Of a stretch of 64,000 nucleotides of DNA, positions 32,919-41,375 are shown piece by piece. The stretch is taken from assembly GCF_022179185.1 (NCBI RefSeq), contig NZ_BPQJ01000014.1, forward strand, positions 34,146 to 98,145, read 5' to 3'. The position numbers and the translations under genes are program-made. Each line of letters begins with the position of its first letter. Position 1 is the first letter of the stretch. The DNA is from Methylobacterium frigidaeris. GTDB taxonomy: Bacteria; Pseudomonadota; Alphaproteobacteria; Rhizobiales; Beijerinckiaceae. The notes under the pieces are model-generated. The model was not told the DNA's origin, searched no databases, and worked only from the letters and a program-made list of their open reading frames with translations.

Positions 32919-35015
32919 TCAGAAATCGGCGTGCAGGCGCGTGCCGAAGAAGTTGGCCGGGCCGCGGTCGCGGTTATAGGCGGGGTTCACCACCAGCTGA
33001 TAGTTGAACGACACCGTCACCGCCTTGGTCAGGCTGAGCGCGTAATAGGTCTCGAAGGCGCGCTCCGGGGCGTAGTTCAGGCGCCCGTCGCCGATCAGCA
33101 GGCCCAAGCCCCCATTGGCGAAGAACGCCCGGTGCGACGGGGACAGCCCGTTGATCGCCGCGCCGATGCCGACCGTGTCGCTCGGCCGCTCCCAGGCGGT
33201 GCCCTTGAGCGAGAGGCCGCCCGAGAGACTGCGGTCGATGTCGGTGAAGGACAGGCTCTCGTTGCGTCCGTCGGAGACGCTGGCCCGGGCGAACAGGCCG
33301 AGATCCGGTGTCAGAGCCTGCTCCAGGTTGATGTAGGCGCCGGTCTTGCGCCGGGGCCGGCGCGTCGCCGCCGCGGCGTCGTTGATGTCGTCGAAGGCGC
33401 CGCTCTGCGTCAGGTCGACTACCTGGCGGTAATTGGCGGTGTTGCCGACGTTGCTGAACAGGCCGATGCGCAGCTTGCCCGGCTGGTCGAGGCCCGGGAG
33501 GACGTGGCGCTCCTCGAACTCGATGTTGGTGCCGGCGCGTTCGAAGACACGCGGGTCGAGCACGTCGTTCGAGGGCTGCTTCGGCACCTGGGTGTAGGCG
33601 GCCCGGATCGCGAATTCCGGCCGGTTGTACTCGACCATCACGCCTTGCGTGAATCCCGGGAGGTTTGCCGGGAAGTCCCAGGCCGAGGAGCCCCAGATCG
33701 ACCAGTTCATGAAGTCGACGCGGGGGTCGTGGGCGTAGACGTTGCCGTCGAAGAAGTCGCCGAGGGCGAACTTGCCGGCCACCACCGTGATCCGCTCGAT
33801 GTCGCGGGTCATCGCCACCTGGTTGACGCCGTCCGGCACGTCCTCGGTGGCGCCGCCGAGGCCGAAGGTCTGGCGGACGAAGTAGCGGTTCGAACGCAGC
33901 TTCGGGAACGGGGCACCGGCCTTCTGGGCCTCGCCGTTGACGAAGCCGGCGACGCCGAGCGTGCGCGACAGGCCGAAGCCTTGGGAGAATTCCGGGTTGT
34001 AGTAGAGCTCGGTGCTGTCGGTCAGCTTCACGCCGAGGAACAGGGTCGCGGTGGTGGTGGACTGGACCTGGTTCGGCACCAGGCTGTTCTCGCCGCGATA
34101 GGGCGCGCGGAAGCCGGGCACGCCTTGGCTGACGAAGGTGGTCTGGCCGTGGAAGGAATAGCGGCCGGTGTCGCGGCTTCCCGGCGCGTCCTCGGCCACC
34201 TCCGCCGGCAGCTTGAGGCCGTCAGGGTACCAGGACAGCCGCGCCATCATCTGGTGCGACGAGAACGCGGCCTCCGTCGAGACCGGGCCGAGGCCCGGCA
34301 CGGTCCCTAAGCCGAAGCGGCCGGAGCGGCCGAGATCGATGTAGCGGTAGTCGAGGCCGAGCGCCAGGTTCGGGGTGATGGCGTATTGCACGCCGGCCCC
34401 GAGGGTGAAGCCGAGGAACGACAGGTTGCGCCGCGCCGCCGCCACCGCGCCGGTGGCGAGGTCCGGATAGGTCGCGAGCACCCGCGCATTGGCTCCGGCG
34501 AGCCCGAAGGTGGCGTAGACGAGATAGCTCTCGAACGAGTAGCCGAGGCGGCCGCGCACGGCGCCGTAGAGGTTGGTCTTGTCCCGGATCAGGGTGAAGG
34601 GCGGATCGACGTCCTCGTAGCCGAAGCCGAGGGCGGTCGAGGGCACCGGGCGCTTGAGGTTGGCGCCGTAGATGTCGGCCTCCAGGCCGTAGAGATACGG
34701 GCCCGTCTGCCAGTTGTAGCCGCCGAACAGGCCGCCCACCGCCGTGGTGGCGGTGCGGCCGGCATCCGAGCGCCGCGTCGAGTCGCCGCTCTGGAAGGCC
34801 GGGATCGGCCGGCCGCCGACGGTGCTCGGCCCGAAGCTGTAATTGCCGAACGAGGCGCCGGCGCTGCCCTCGATCCCGAGATAGGGGCCGGACCAGTCGA
34901 CGAAGGTGGGCGCGGCCGGTGCGCCGGGGACGGGAGGGCGCAGGTCGGCCGCGTTCGCCAGGCCGGCGCACAGGCCCAAAGCCACCCCGATCCCCGCTCC
35001 GCCCGTCCGCCGCAT
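32919..35015 (-). CDS. Outer-membrane protein: Omp25-like barrel fused to OprB-type porin
   Basis: A 698-residue secreted protein with a signal peptide ending ANA. Residues about 35-270 look like an eight-strand Omp25/RopB-type barrel: WSGPYLGIEGSAG, VGGLFGGYNWQTGPYLYGLEADI, GRLGYSFESYLVYATFGLAGA, and the ending LGLDYRYIDLGR...MMARLSWYP. After a short linker, residues about 290-698 form a carbohydrate-selective OprB-like porin (YSFHGQTTFVSQG, LYYNPEFSQGFGLS, GVAGFVNGEAQKAG, FETYYALSLTKAVTVSFNYQLVVNPAYNRDRGP, final LHADF). It probably passes sugars. The two halves are usually separate proteins. Confidence 0.86.
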   Translation of the reverse strand: MRRTGGAGIGVALGLCAGLANAADLRPPVPGAPAAPTFVDWSGPYLGIEGSAGASFGNYSFGPSTVGGRPIPAFQSGDSTRRSDAGRTATTAVGGLFGGYNWQTGPYLYGLEADIYGANLKRPVPSTALGFGYEDVDPPFTLIRDKTNLYGAVRGRLGYSFESYLVYATFGLAGANARVLATYPDLATGAVAAARRNLSFLGFTLGAGVQYAITPNLALGLDYRYIDLGRSGRFGLGTVPGLGPVSTEAAFSSHQMMARLSWYPDGLKLPAEVAEDAPGSRDTGRYSFHGQTTFVSQGVPGFRAPYRGENSLVPNQVQSTTTATLFLGVKLTDSTELYYNPEFSQGFGLSRTLGVAGFVNGEAQKAGAPFPKLRSNRYFVRQTFGLGGATEDVPDGVNQVAMTRDIERITVVAGKFALGDFFDGNVYAHDPRVDFMNWSIWGSSAWDFPANLPGFTQGVMVEYNRPEFAIRAAYTQVPKQPSNDVLDPRVFERAGTNIEFEERHVLPGLDQPGKLRIGLFSNVGNTANYRQVVDLTQSGAFDDINDAAAATRRPRRKTGAYINLEQALTPDLGLFARASVSDGRNESLSFTDIDRSLSGGLSLKGTAWERPSDTVGIGAAINGLSPSHRAFFANGGLGLLIGDGRLNYAPERAFETYYALSLTKAVTVSFNYQLVVNPAYNRDRGPANFFGTRLHADF

Positions 35016-35040
35016 CGCCGCGCCCCGTGTCGTTCCGGCA

Positions 35041-35070
35041 GCCAGGTATAGCCAATGCTATATTCCTGGC
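35041..35070 (-). promoter_or_regulatory. Operator-like dyad upstream of the porin
   Basis: GCCAGG-TATAGC-CAAT-GCTATA-TT-CCTGGC is a two-step inverted repeat whose arms match except for two inserted T residues. It lies 26-55 bp upstream of the porin ATG at 35015 and includes TATA-like sequence fit for a -10 box. A repressor or activator site is likely. A second dyad, GTGAC-GGCAAT-GTCAC, is at 35111-35126. Confidence 0.6.
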
Positions 35071-35149
35071 AACCGGCCACGCTTGCCCCGGAGAGACCTC
35101 TCCGATTTCCGTGACGGCAATGTCACAGCGCGGAGCGTCCGGCGACGCG

Positions 35150-36355
35150 TCAGGCTCCGAGGAGCCCGCGGGCCGCGAGGTTGCGCATCAGCGCCGCCGC
35201 GCCGAAGGTCCAGGGTTCGCAATCCTGGCAGTGGCGCATGCGGTTGACGAGGGCGCCCAAGGACGGGCTGCGGATCACCACCCGGTCGCCGACCTTGTGG
35301 GTGAAGCCCTGGCCCGGAGCGCCCCGGTCCTCGACCGGCGCGAACATCGTGCCGAGGAACAGCACCGCGCCGTCCGGGTACTGGTGGGTTCCGCCCATCA
35401 TCGCCTCGACGAGGTCGGCCGGGTCGCGGCTGATCTCGGAGAGGGGCGAGGTGCCTGACAGCCGGAACCCGTCCTCGCCCGTCACTTCCAGGCTCACCAC
35501 CGTACGGCGGACATGGTCGAGGGTGAAGCCGTCATCGAACAGGCGCAGGAACGGCCCGAGGGCGCAGGAGGCGGCGTTGTCCTTGGCCTTGCCGAGGAGC
35601 AGGGCCGAGCGGCCCTCGAAATCGCGCAGGTTGACGTCGTTGCCGAGCGTCGCCCCGACGATGCGCTGGTCGGAGGCCACCACCAGGGCCACCTCGGGCT
35701 CCGGGTTGTTCCATTGCGAGCCCGGATGCAGGCCGGCCTCCTGGCCGCAACCGACGGAGGAGAGGGGCTGCGCCTTGGTGAAGATCTCGGCGTCGGGGCC
35801 GATGCCGACCTCGAGGTACTGGCTCCACGCTCCCTGAGCCACCAGCACGCTCTTCAGCGCCATCGCCTCGGCCGAGCCGGGCTTGAGCTGGCGCAGGTCG
35901 TTGCCGACGAGGCGCCCGACCTCGAGGCGGATCGCCGCCGCGGCGTCCGGGTTGCCGCGCGCCCGCTCCTCGATCACCCGCTCGAGCATCGAGACCGCGA
36001 AGGTGACGCCGGCGGCCTTGACCGCCTGGAGGTCGATCGGCGCGAGGAGCCAGGGCCGCGACGGGTCGCGGCTGTCCGGCGGCGTGTTGGCCAGCACCAC
36101 GTCGAGGGGGCCGACCGTCTCGCCCGCGGCCCCCTGCAGGGCGCCCGCCGGGTCGCCCGCCTCGCACAGGTCGCGGATCGTCGGGAAGGCGCGGGTGATG
36201 TCGACGAGGTGCGGCTGGCCGTCGGCGCCCGGCCGCACCGCGACGGTGCTCGGCCCGTTCAGCTCCGGCCGCCAGATGCGGCCGGCGAGCGCCCCGGCCA
36301 AGCCATCCTCCGGCAGGATGGCGCGGGCATCGAAGGTGTCGAGAATCGGTTGCAT
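35150..36355 (-). CDS. Fumarylacetoacetate hydrolase (FAH) family protein
   Basis: A 401-residue protein of the FAH superfamily. The metal-binding ExE-type site is visible as NNPEPEVALVV, followed by GATLGNDVNLRDFEGRSALLLGKAKDN and the late GTMFAPVEDRG. The long N-terminal region (about 160 residues) fits the branch annotated as sugar-acid dehydratase-like FAH proteins in rhizobia, such as those handling 2-keto-3-deoxy-pentonates, rather than the tyrosine-pathway enzyme. It is alone on its strand between the porin and a phosphohexomutase, both of which would fit sugar metabolism. Substrate unproven. Confidence 0.82.
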   Translation of the reverse strand: MQPILDTFDARAILPEDGLAGALAGRIWRPELNGPSTVAVRPGADGQPHLVDITRAFPTIRDLCEAGDPAGALQGAAGETVGPLDVVLANTPPDSRDPSRPWLLAPIDLQAVKAAGVTFAVSMLERVIEERARGNPDAAAAIRLEVGRLVGNDLRQLKPGSAEAMALKSVLVAQGAWSQYLEVGIGPDAEIFTKAQPLSSVGCGQEAGLHPGSQWNNPEPEVALVVASDQRIVGATLGNDVNLRDFEGRSALLLGKAKDNAASCALGPFLRLFDDGFTLDHVRRTVVSLEVTGEDGFRLSGTSPLSEISRDPADLVEAMMGGTHQYPDGAVLFLGTMFAPVEDRGAPGQGFTHKVGDRVVIRSPSLGALVNRMRHCQDCEPWTFGAAALMRNLAARGLLGA

Positions 36356-36450
36356 GTCGGATCTCCTCCCGGGGCCGGCGCCCGTTCGGCGGGCGCGCGG
36401 CGTCGGGTGAGACCTAAGCCGATCGGGTGCGGCGGGGAAGCGCCAAGCCG

Positions 36451-37953
36451 TCAGATCGTCTGGTTGTATGCCCCGACCTGGGGATTCTCCCGCAGCACAC
36501 CGTCGACGGCCCGGAACATCTCTTCCAGCCGCGCCCGCGAGACCGGGCTCTCGACCACCACCACCAGTTCCGGCTTGTTCGACGAGGCCCGCACCAGGCC
36601 CCAGGTCCCGTCCGCGGTCGACACCCGCACGCCGTTCACCGTGACGAGGTCGGTGATCGCCGCACCGCCCAAGCTCTCGCCGCGCTCGTGCATCTCCCGG
36701 AAGCGCGCCGTCACCCGCTCGACCACGCCGTACTTCTCCTCGTCGGCGCAGTGCGGCGACATGGTGGGCGAGCCGAAGGTGGTGGGAAGGGCCGCGTAGA
36801 GCTCGGACAGGCTCTTGCCCGGGTTGCGGTCGAGCATCTCGATCACCGCGATCGCCGTCAGCAGGCCGTCGTCGTAGCCGCGCCCGACCGGGGCGTTGAA
36901 GAAGAAGTGGCCCGACTTCTCGAACCCGGCCAGCGCGTTCAGCTCGTTGACCCGGCGCTTGATGTAGGAATGCCCGGTCTTCCAGTAGTCGGTCTCGACG
37001 TTGCGCGCCTTCAGCTCCGGGTCGGAGGCGAAGAGCCCCGTCGACTTCACGTCGACGACGAAGCGGGCGTTGGGGTGCTGGAGCGAGAGGTCGCGGGCGA
37101 GCATCACCCCGACCTTGTCGGCGAAGATCTCGTGGCCCTGCTCGTCGACCACGCCGCAGCGGTCGCCGTCGCCGTCGAAGCCGAGGCCCACATCGGCGCC
37201 CGTCGCCTTCACGGTGTCGGCGATGGCGTGCAGCATCGCCATGTCCTCGGGGTTGGGATTGTAGCGCGGGAAGGTGGCGTCGGCCTCGACATCCAGCGGC
37301 ACCACCTCGCAGCCGAGGCGCTCCAGCAGGGCCGGCGCGAAGGCGCCCGCCGTGCCGTTGCCGCAGGCGGCCACGACCTTGAGGCGCCGCGTCAGCGGCT
37401 TGGCGCGGGAGACGAGGTCGTCGAGATAGACCGTCGAGAAGTCGGGCACGAACTGGTAGGCGCCGCCGTCCCGGTACTGGAAGGCGCCCGAGAGCACGAT
37501 CTCCTTGAGCCGGCCCATCTCGGCGGGGCCGAAGGTCATCGGCCGCTCGGCGCCCATCTTCACGCCGGTCCAGCCGTTGTCGTTGTGCGAGGCGGTGACC
37601 ATCGCCACGCAGGGGCAGTCGAGGGCGAACTGGCCGAAATAGGCCATCGGCGACAGGCAGAGGCCGATATCCTTCACCCGCAGGCCGGCAGCCTGCATGC
37701 CGGCGATCAGCGCGAGCTTGATCGAGGCGGAATAGGCGCGGAAATCGTGGCCGGTGACGATGTCGGGGCGCACGCCGAGCTCGTGGACGAGGGTGCCCAG
37801 GCCGAGGCCGAGCGCCTGCACGCCCATCAGGTTGAGGTCCTTCGGGAAGAGCCAGCGGGCGTCGTACTCGCGAAAGCCGGTCGGCGCGACGAGCGGCAGG
37901 GCCTCGAACGCGAAGGTGTTCGGCGTGAGCGCGGCGTGGGGCTTGGGGAACAT
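36451..37953 (-). CDS. Phosphomannomutase/phosphoglucomutase
   Basis: A 500-residue alpha-D-phosphohexomutase. Domain 1 holds the phosphoserine loop VTASHNDNGWTGVKMG, domain 2 the metal loop GLGFDGDGDRCG, domain 3 the sugar-binding FEKSGHFFF and domain 4 a C-terminal RASSNKPELVVVVES. It interconverts hexose 1- and 6-phosphates for polysaccharide and nucleotide-sugar synthesis. The ATG at 37953 begins MFPKPHAALTPNTFAFE. It lies 96 bp upstream of the FAH gene and downstream of the GGDEF-EAL gene on the same strand, with its own promoter region (37954-38062). Confidence 0.94.
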   Translation of the reverse strand: MFPKPHAALTPNTFAFEALPLVAPTGFREYDARWLFPKDLNLMGVQALGLGLGTLVHELGVRPDIVTGHDFRAYSASIKLALIAGMQAAGLRVKDIGLCLSPMAYFGQFALDCPCVAMVTASHNDNGWTGVKMGAERPMTFGPAEMGRLKEIVLSGAFQYRDGGAYQFVPDFSTVYLDDLVSRAKPLTRRLKVVAACGNGTAGAFAPALLERLGCEVVPLDVEADATFPRYNPNPEDMAMLHAIADTVKATGADVGLGFDGDGDRCGVVDEQGHEIFADKVGVMLARDLSLQHPNARFVVDVKSTGLFASDPELKARNVETDYWKTGHSYIKRRVNELNALAGFEKSGHFFFNAPVGRGYDDGLLTAIAVIEMLDRNPGKSLSELYAALPTTFGSPTMSPHCADEEKYGVVERVTARFREMHERGESLGGAAITDLVTVNGVRVSTADGTWGLVRASSNKPELVVVVESPVSRARLEEMFRAVDGVLRENPQVGAYNQTI

Positions 37954-38062
37954 GGTCGGTCTTCTTGCGTGGCGAGAGGAGTGAGTGCCGGATGCTCGGA
38001 CACTAGCCCGAACGATGCCCGGGCACAGGTGATCCGAAAGGGGCGGATGAGCGATCGGGGGG

Positions 38063-40078
38063 TCAGGCCGCATCCGGGCGGCAGGCCAGGGCGTGCCACA
38101 GCGCCTGGTCGGCAGGGACCGGGCGACCGAGGTGATAGCCCTGCAGGAACGGGCAGCCGAGGGCCCGCAGGGTGGCGAGGTCCTCGGCGGTCTCGACGCC
38201 CTCGGCCACCACTTCGAGGCCGAGCGCCCGGCCGAGGCCGAGCACCGCCTGGACCAGCCCGTACTTGTCGTCGGAGGTCGACAGGCCGGTGACGAGGCTG
38301 CGATCGATCTTGACCCGCCCCGCCCGCAACTGGCGCAAGGACGCCAGGGACGAGTAGCCGATGCCGAAATCATCGAGCGCGACCCGGATCCCGGCGCGGG
38401 ACAGCGCGAGGAGCTTGTCCTGAACCGCCTCGATGTCGAGGGCGGTCTCCTCGGTGATCTCGATCTCGAGGAGCGACGGGGGCAGCCCCAGCGCCCGCAG
38501 GCGGTCGAGCACGATCTCGTCGACCGGGATCTGCGCCATCTCTCGCGGCGAGACGTTCATCGCCACCCGGATGTCGGTGACGCCGCCGGCCCGCAGGGCC
38601 TGCATCGCGCCGCAGACCTGCTCCAGAATGAAGCGCAGCAGCGATTCGGTCAGGCCGGCCCGGGCGGCGGCGGCGACGATCTCGCCGGGCGGGACCCAGC
38701 CATGGACCGGGTGGTTCCAGCGCACCAGGGCCTCGAGTCCGGCGGCGCGGCCGCCGCCCTCGCCGAAGATCGGCTGGAACCAGACCGCGAGGCCGTTCTC
38801 GGCCAGCGCGTGGGAGAGGTCGCGCTCGCTGTCGCGCCGCATCTCCAGGCGCCCGCGCAGGTTCTCGTCGAAGATCCGGAACCGGTTCCGGCCGGCGGCC
38901 TTGGCAGCGTAGAGCGCCTCGTCGGCACAGGTCAGCATCTGGGTCAGGCTGGGCCCGTGGGCGTGGCACAGGCCGATGCTCATGCCGAGGCGACCGGTAT
39001 CGAAGCTCTCGAACGGCTCGATCACGACCCGGATCAGCGCCGATGCGAGATCGGCCGGCGACGGGCCGGCGGACGGATCGTACAGGACCGCGAACTCGTC
39101 GCCGCCGAAGCGGGCCGCCAGCGCCTCCGGCGGCAGGGTCCGGCGCAGGCGCCGCGCCACCTCGATCAGAACCCGGTCCCCGGTCGAATGGCCGTAGACG
39201 TCGTTGACCGACTTGAAGCCGTCGAGGTCGAGCAGCATCAGGCAGGGCGCCGGTCCCGGACGCAGGATGCGCGCCTCCGCCGCTTGCGCGAAGCCGGCCC
39301 GGTTCATCAGTCCGGTGAGGCCGTCGTGGGTGGCGCGCCGGCGCATCTCATCGGCGAGCGCGCTTGCCGCCTCGTGCGCCTCCTGGCGCGCGCGGGCGAG
39401 CGCCGTGGCTTCGTTCTTCAGCCGGGAGGTGCGGCGAAAGCCCTGCTCGGTCTCGACGGCGCTGCGCAGGAGCGCCGCGAGGTAGAGCAGCACCGTCACG
39501 GCGAGGCACGCGCGGTCGAACCCGCCGGCCCAGAACAGGCAGCCGGCCACCGTCAGCAGCGGCGGCGTGATGAAGCTCGCCGGAATCGCCGCATAGGCCA
39601 TACCGTGCGTGACGGCGCCGGCGGTGATGCCGCAGGTGACGACAAGGTAGAACAGCGTCTGGGGGGCGGTGTAGCCGTCGCACAGGAGCGCCACCAGGGA
39701 CCAGACGAGGCCCGACAGGAACGCCGCCAGGGTGGCGAGGCGCAGGTGCCTGTCGACCGAGCGGGCGGCGGCCCGGGCCTGCTCGGGCTGCCCGGCCTCG
39801 GGCGAGGCGAGGCCGGGGCAGGGCGCCCGGCACAGGCCGAACCGGACGAGATTCACGGACGACGAGACGGCGAACCAGGCGAGGCCGGCGCCGCCGTATC
39901 CGGCCTGCGCGGCGACCAGGGCGCCCGTGGCGCCGAGGATCGCGTTGACCGGCATGGCGTGCTGCACGCTGCGGCGCACCGCCTCGAGCTGGTCGCGCCG
40001 GATCGAGGCGCGCAGATCCGGGTCGCCACGATCCGGCGGCATGTCGGAGCCTGGTCGCTCGCTACCTGGTCCTGACAT
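38063..40078 (-). CDS. GGDEF-EAL cyclic-di-GMP protein with membrane sensor
   Basis: A 671-residue protein. The N-terminal 230 residues hold about five hydrophobic helices forming a membrane sensor, then a coiled linker. The GGDEF domain keeps the intact active site RFGGDEFAVL (about residue 328), and the EAL domain keeps GLEALVRW, EITEET and DDFGIGYSSL, so both cyclase and phosphodiesterase could be active. It ends with LQGYHLGRP. The frame is open far upstream through a tandem-repeat region, but the ATG at 40078 has GAGG ahead of it. It sets c-di-GMP levels in response to an unknown membrane signal. Confidence 0.93.
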   Translation of the reverse strand: MSGPGSERPGSDMPPDRGDPDLRASIRRDQLEAVRRSVQHAMPVNAILGATGALVAAQAGYGGAGLAWFAVSSSVNLVRFGLCRAPCPGLASPEAGQPEQARAAARSVDRHLRLATLAAFLSGLVWSLVALLCDGYTAPQTLFYLVVTCGITAGAVTHGMAYAAIPASFITPPLLTVAGCLFWAGGFDRACLAVTVLLYLAALLRSAVETEQGFRRTSRLKNEATALARARQEAHEAASALADEMRRRATHDGLTGLMNRAGFAQAAEARILRPGPAPCLMLLDLDGFKSVNDVYGHSTGDRVLIEVARRLRRTLPPEALAARFGGDEFAVLYDPSAGPSPADLASALIRVVIEPFESFDTGRLGMSIGLCHAHGPSLTQMLTCADEALYAAKAAGRNRFRIFDENLRGRLEMRRDSERDLSHALAENGLAVWFQPIFGEGGGRAAGLEALVRWNHPVHGWVPPGEIVAAAARAGLTESLLRFILEQVCGAMQALRAGGVTDIRVAMNVSPREMAQIPVDEIVLDRLRALGLPPSLLEIEITEETALDIEAVQDKLLALSRAGIRVALDDFGIGYSSLASLRQLRAGRVKIDRSLVTGLSTSDDKYGLVQAVLGLGRALGLEVVAEGVETAEDLATLRALGCPFLQGYHLGRPVPADQALWHALACRPDAA

Positions 40079-40150
40079 GTCACCTCGGCGGGTCAGCCCT
40101 GCTGCCATAACGGCGGTTGGTAAAGAATCGTTGACCACGCTCCAGGTCAA

Positions 40151-40210
40151 GCCGGCCAAGCTCATGCCGGCCAAGCTCATGCCGGCCAAGCTCATGCCGG
40201 CCAAGCTCAT
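40151..40210. repeat. Four perfect 15-bp tandem repeats upstream of the GGDEF-EAL gene
   Basis: GCCGGCCAAGCTCAT repeats four times with no mismatch or spacer (40151-40210) in the gap between the GGDEF-EAL start and the glycine-zipper gene. The reverse complement contains AGCTTGGCC, as in the 21435 repeat. Contiguous units without spacers exclude a CRISPR array. Confidence 0.96.
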
Positions 40211-40274
40211 GCCGGGCGGGCATGGCCCGACCGAGCCGGCCGTCATCGCCGCCCTTTGGGGGCTCTGCCGCCAC

Positions 40275-40299
40275 GGAACGGTGGCCGAGCCTGGCCGTT
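40275..40299 (+). promoter_or_regulatory. EcfG (general stress response) promoter of the glycine-zipper gene
   Basis: GGAAC (40275-40279), a 16-nt spacer and CGTT (40296-40299) match the sigma-EcfG consensus exactly. Transcription would begin near 40306, about 23 nt before the ATG at 40329, the same geometry as at dps. Confidence 0.85.
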
Positions 40300-40328
40300 G
40301 AATGGATCGCAGAGCGCGAGGAGGCATC

Positions 40329-40592
40329 ATGCGGAACGTGGCGAAGGCGGCTGTGGTGGCGGTCGTGACGCTGATGGGCGTCGGCGCAGCCGAGGCGAAG
40401 GGCTGCATCAAGGGGGCGATCATCGGCGGCATCGCCGGGCACTACCTGGCCGAGCGCGGCGTCGTCGGCGCCGTGGCGGGCTGCCTCGCCGGCCGGGCGC
40501 TCGCCAAGCGCCGCGCTGCGCGCGACGTCGATTACGGCGCCCGCGTGCGCCCGCGCGACGGCTACGGACCGCGCCAGAACTACAATTACTGA
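40329..40592 (+). CDS. Small exported glycine-zipper protein
   Basis: An 87-residue protein. A signal peptide (MRNVAKAAVVAVVTLMGVGAAEA) is followed by the glycine-zipper hairpin KGAIIGGIAGHYLAERGVVGAVAGCLAGRALAKRRA, which should form two close-packed helices in a membrane, then a polar Arg/Tyr-rich tail. Two Cys residues (positions about 26 and 54) might form a disulfide. The ATG has GAGGAGG upstream. A perfect stress promoter in front suggests an envelope-stress role. Similar 17-kDa-antigen or OsmB-type proteins act in the envelope, but no function can be assigned. Confidence 0.82.
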   Translation: MRNVAKAAVVAVVTLMGVGAAEAKGCIKGAIIGGIAGHYLAERGVVGAVAGCLAGRALAKRRAARDVDYGARVRPRDGYGPRQNYNY

Positions 40593-40730
40593 AACGAGAC
40601 CAGAGGATGGCGGAGCGGTCGCCCGGTCAGCCGCTCCGCTCATGGTCCCGACGCGGCGATCCGTCCCGTGCCGGCCGGCCCGGCCGCCCCATCTGATCCC
40701 GCATCCGTCACGCGGGCGAACCGGGTACGC

Positions 40731-41366
40731 ATGGCCGTCTTCTTCACCGCCGACACGCATTTCGGCGACAGCCATATCCTGCGCCAGCGCGGCCGCCTCT
40801 TCCCCTCGCTCGACCAGCACGACGAGACCCTGGTCGCCAACTGGAACGCGACCGTGGGGCCGGACGACGAGGTCTGGCACGTCGGCGATTTCGCGGCCCA
40901 TGCCGACCGCGCCTATTGCGCAGCGGTCTTCGCCCGGTTGAACGGCATCAAGCGCCTGGTGCGCGGCAACCACGACAGCAACCGGGTCCTCGCCCTGCCC
41001 TGGGCCGACCCGCCGGTCGAAAGCGCCCGCCTCACCCTGCGGGAGGAGGGCCGCGAGTGGCGGCTCTTCCTCGCGCATTACGCCCACCGGGCCTGGCCAG
41101 GCCTGTGGCGCGGCACCCGCCACCTCTACGGCCATACCCACGGCACGCTGCCCGACACCACCCGCTCCTGCGATGTCGGGGTCGATGCCTGGGACTACCG
41201 GCCGGTGCGCCTGGCAGCCCTGGCGGCCCGCCAGGACGAAGCCGCCCTGGTGCCGGAGGAACTGGCCCGGGACATGGTCGGAAAAGGGAACGTAGTGGGC
41301 AAAGGGAACATGGTGGGAAAAGGCTTGGCAAGGGAGGACGCCGCCCGCGAGGCGGGCGGCGCCTGA
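40731..41366 (+). CDS. Metallophosphoesterase with repeat-bearing C-terminus
   Basis: A 211-residue calcineurin-like phosphoesterase. The metal motifs are in order: FFTADTHFGD, HVGDFAAHAD, RGNHDSN and later LAHYAHR and YGHTHGTLPD. This matches small bacterial phosphatases acting on nucleotides or RNA ends. After the domain, residues about 182-199 consist of three copies of a six-residue unit (MVGKGN, VVGKGN, MVGKGL) encoded by 18-bp tandem repeats, followed by an Ala/Glu-rich end. The frame extends up to 40668, but the ATG at 40731 begins exactly at the first beta strand. Confidence 0.88.
   Translation: MAVFFTADTHFGDSHILRQRGRLFPSLDQHDETLVANWNATVGPDDEVWHVGDFAAHADRAYCAAVFARLNGIKRLVRGNHDSNRVLALPWADPPVESARLTLREEGREWRLFLAHYAHRAWPGLWRGTRHLYGHTHGTLPDTTRSCDVGVDAWDYRPVRLAALAARQDEAALVPEELARDMVGKGNVVGKGNMVGKGLAREDAAREAGGA
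41274..41327 (+). repeat. Three 18-bp tandem repeats inside the phosphoesterase 3' end
   Basis: Units start at 41274, 41292 and 41310 and read ATGGTCGGAAAAGGGAAC, GTAGTGGGCAAAGGGAAC and ATGGTGGGAAAAGGCTTG. They keep the reading frame and add a Gly/Lys-rich tail, so copy number can change without frameshift. Confidence 0.93.
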
Positions 41367-41375
41367 GGCTCGGGA

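Noticed and set aside
40151..40210. Repeat array considered as CRISPR
   Set aside because: Units are 15 bp, contiguous and without spacers; no cas genes nearby.
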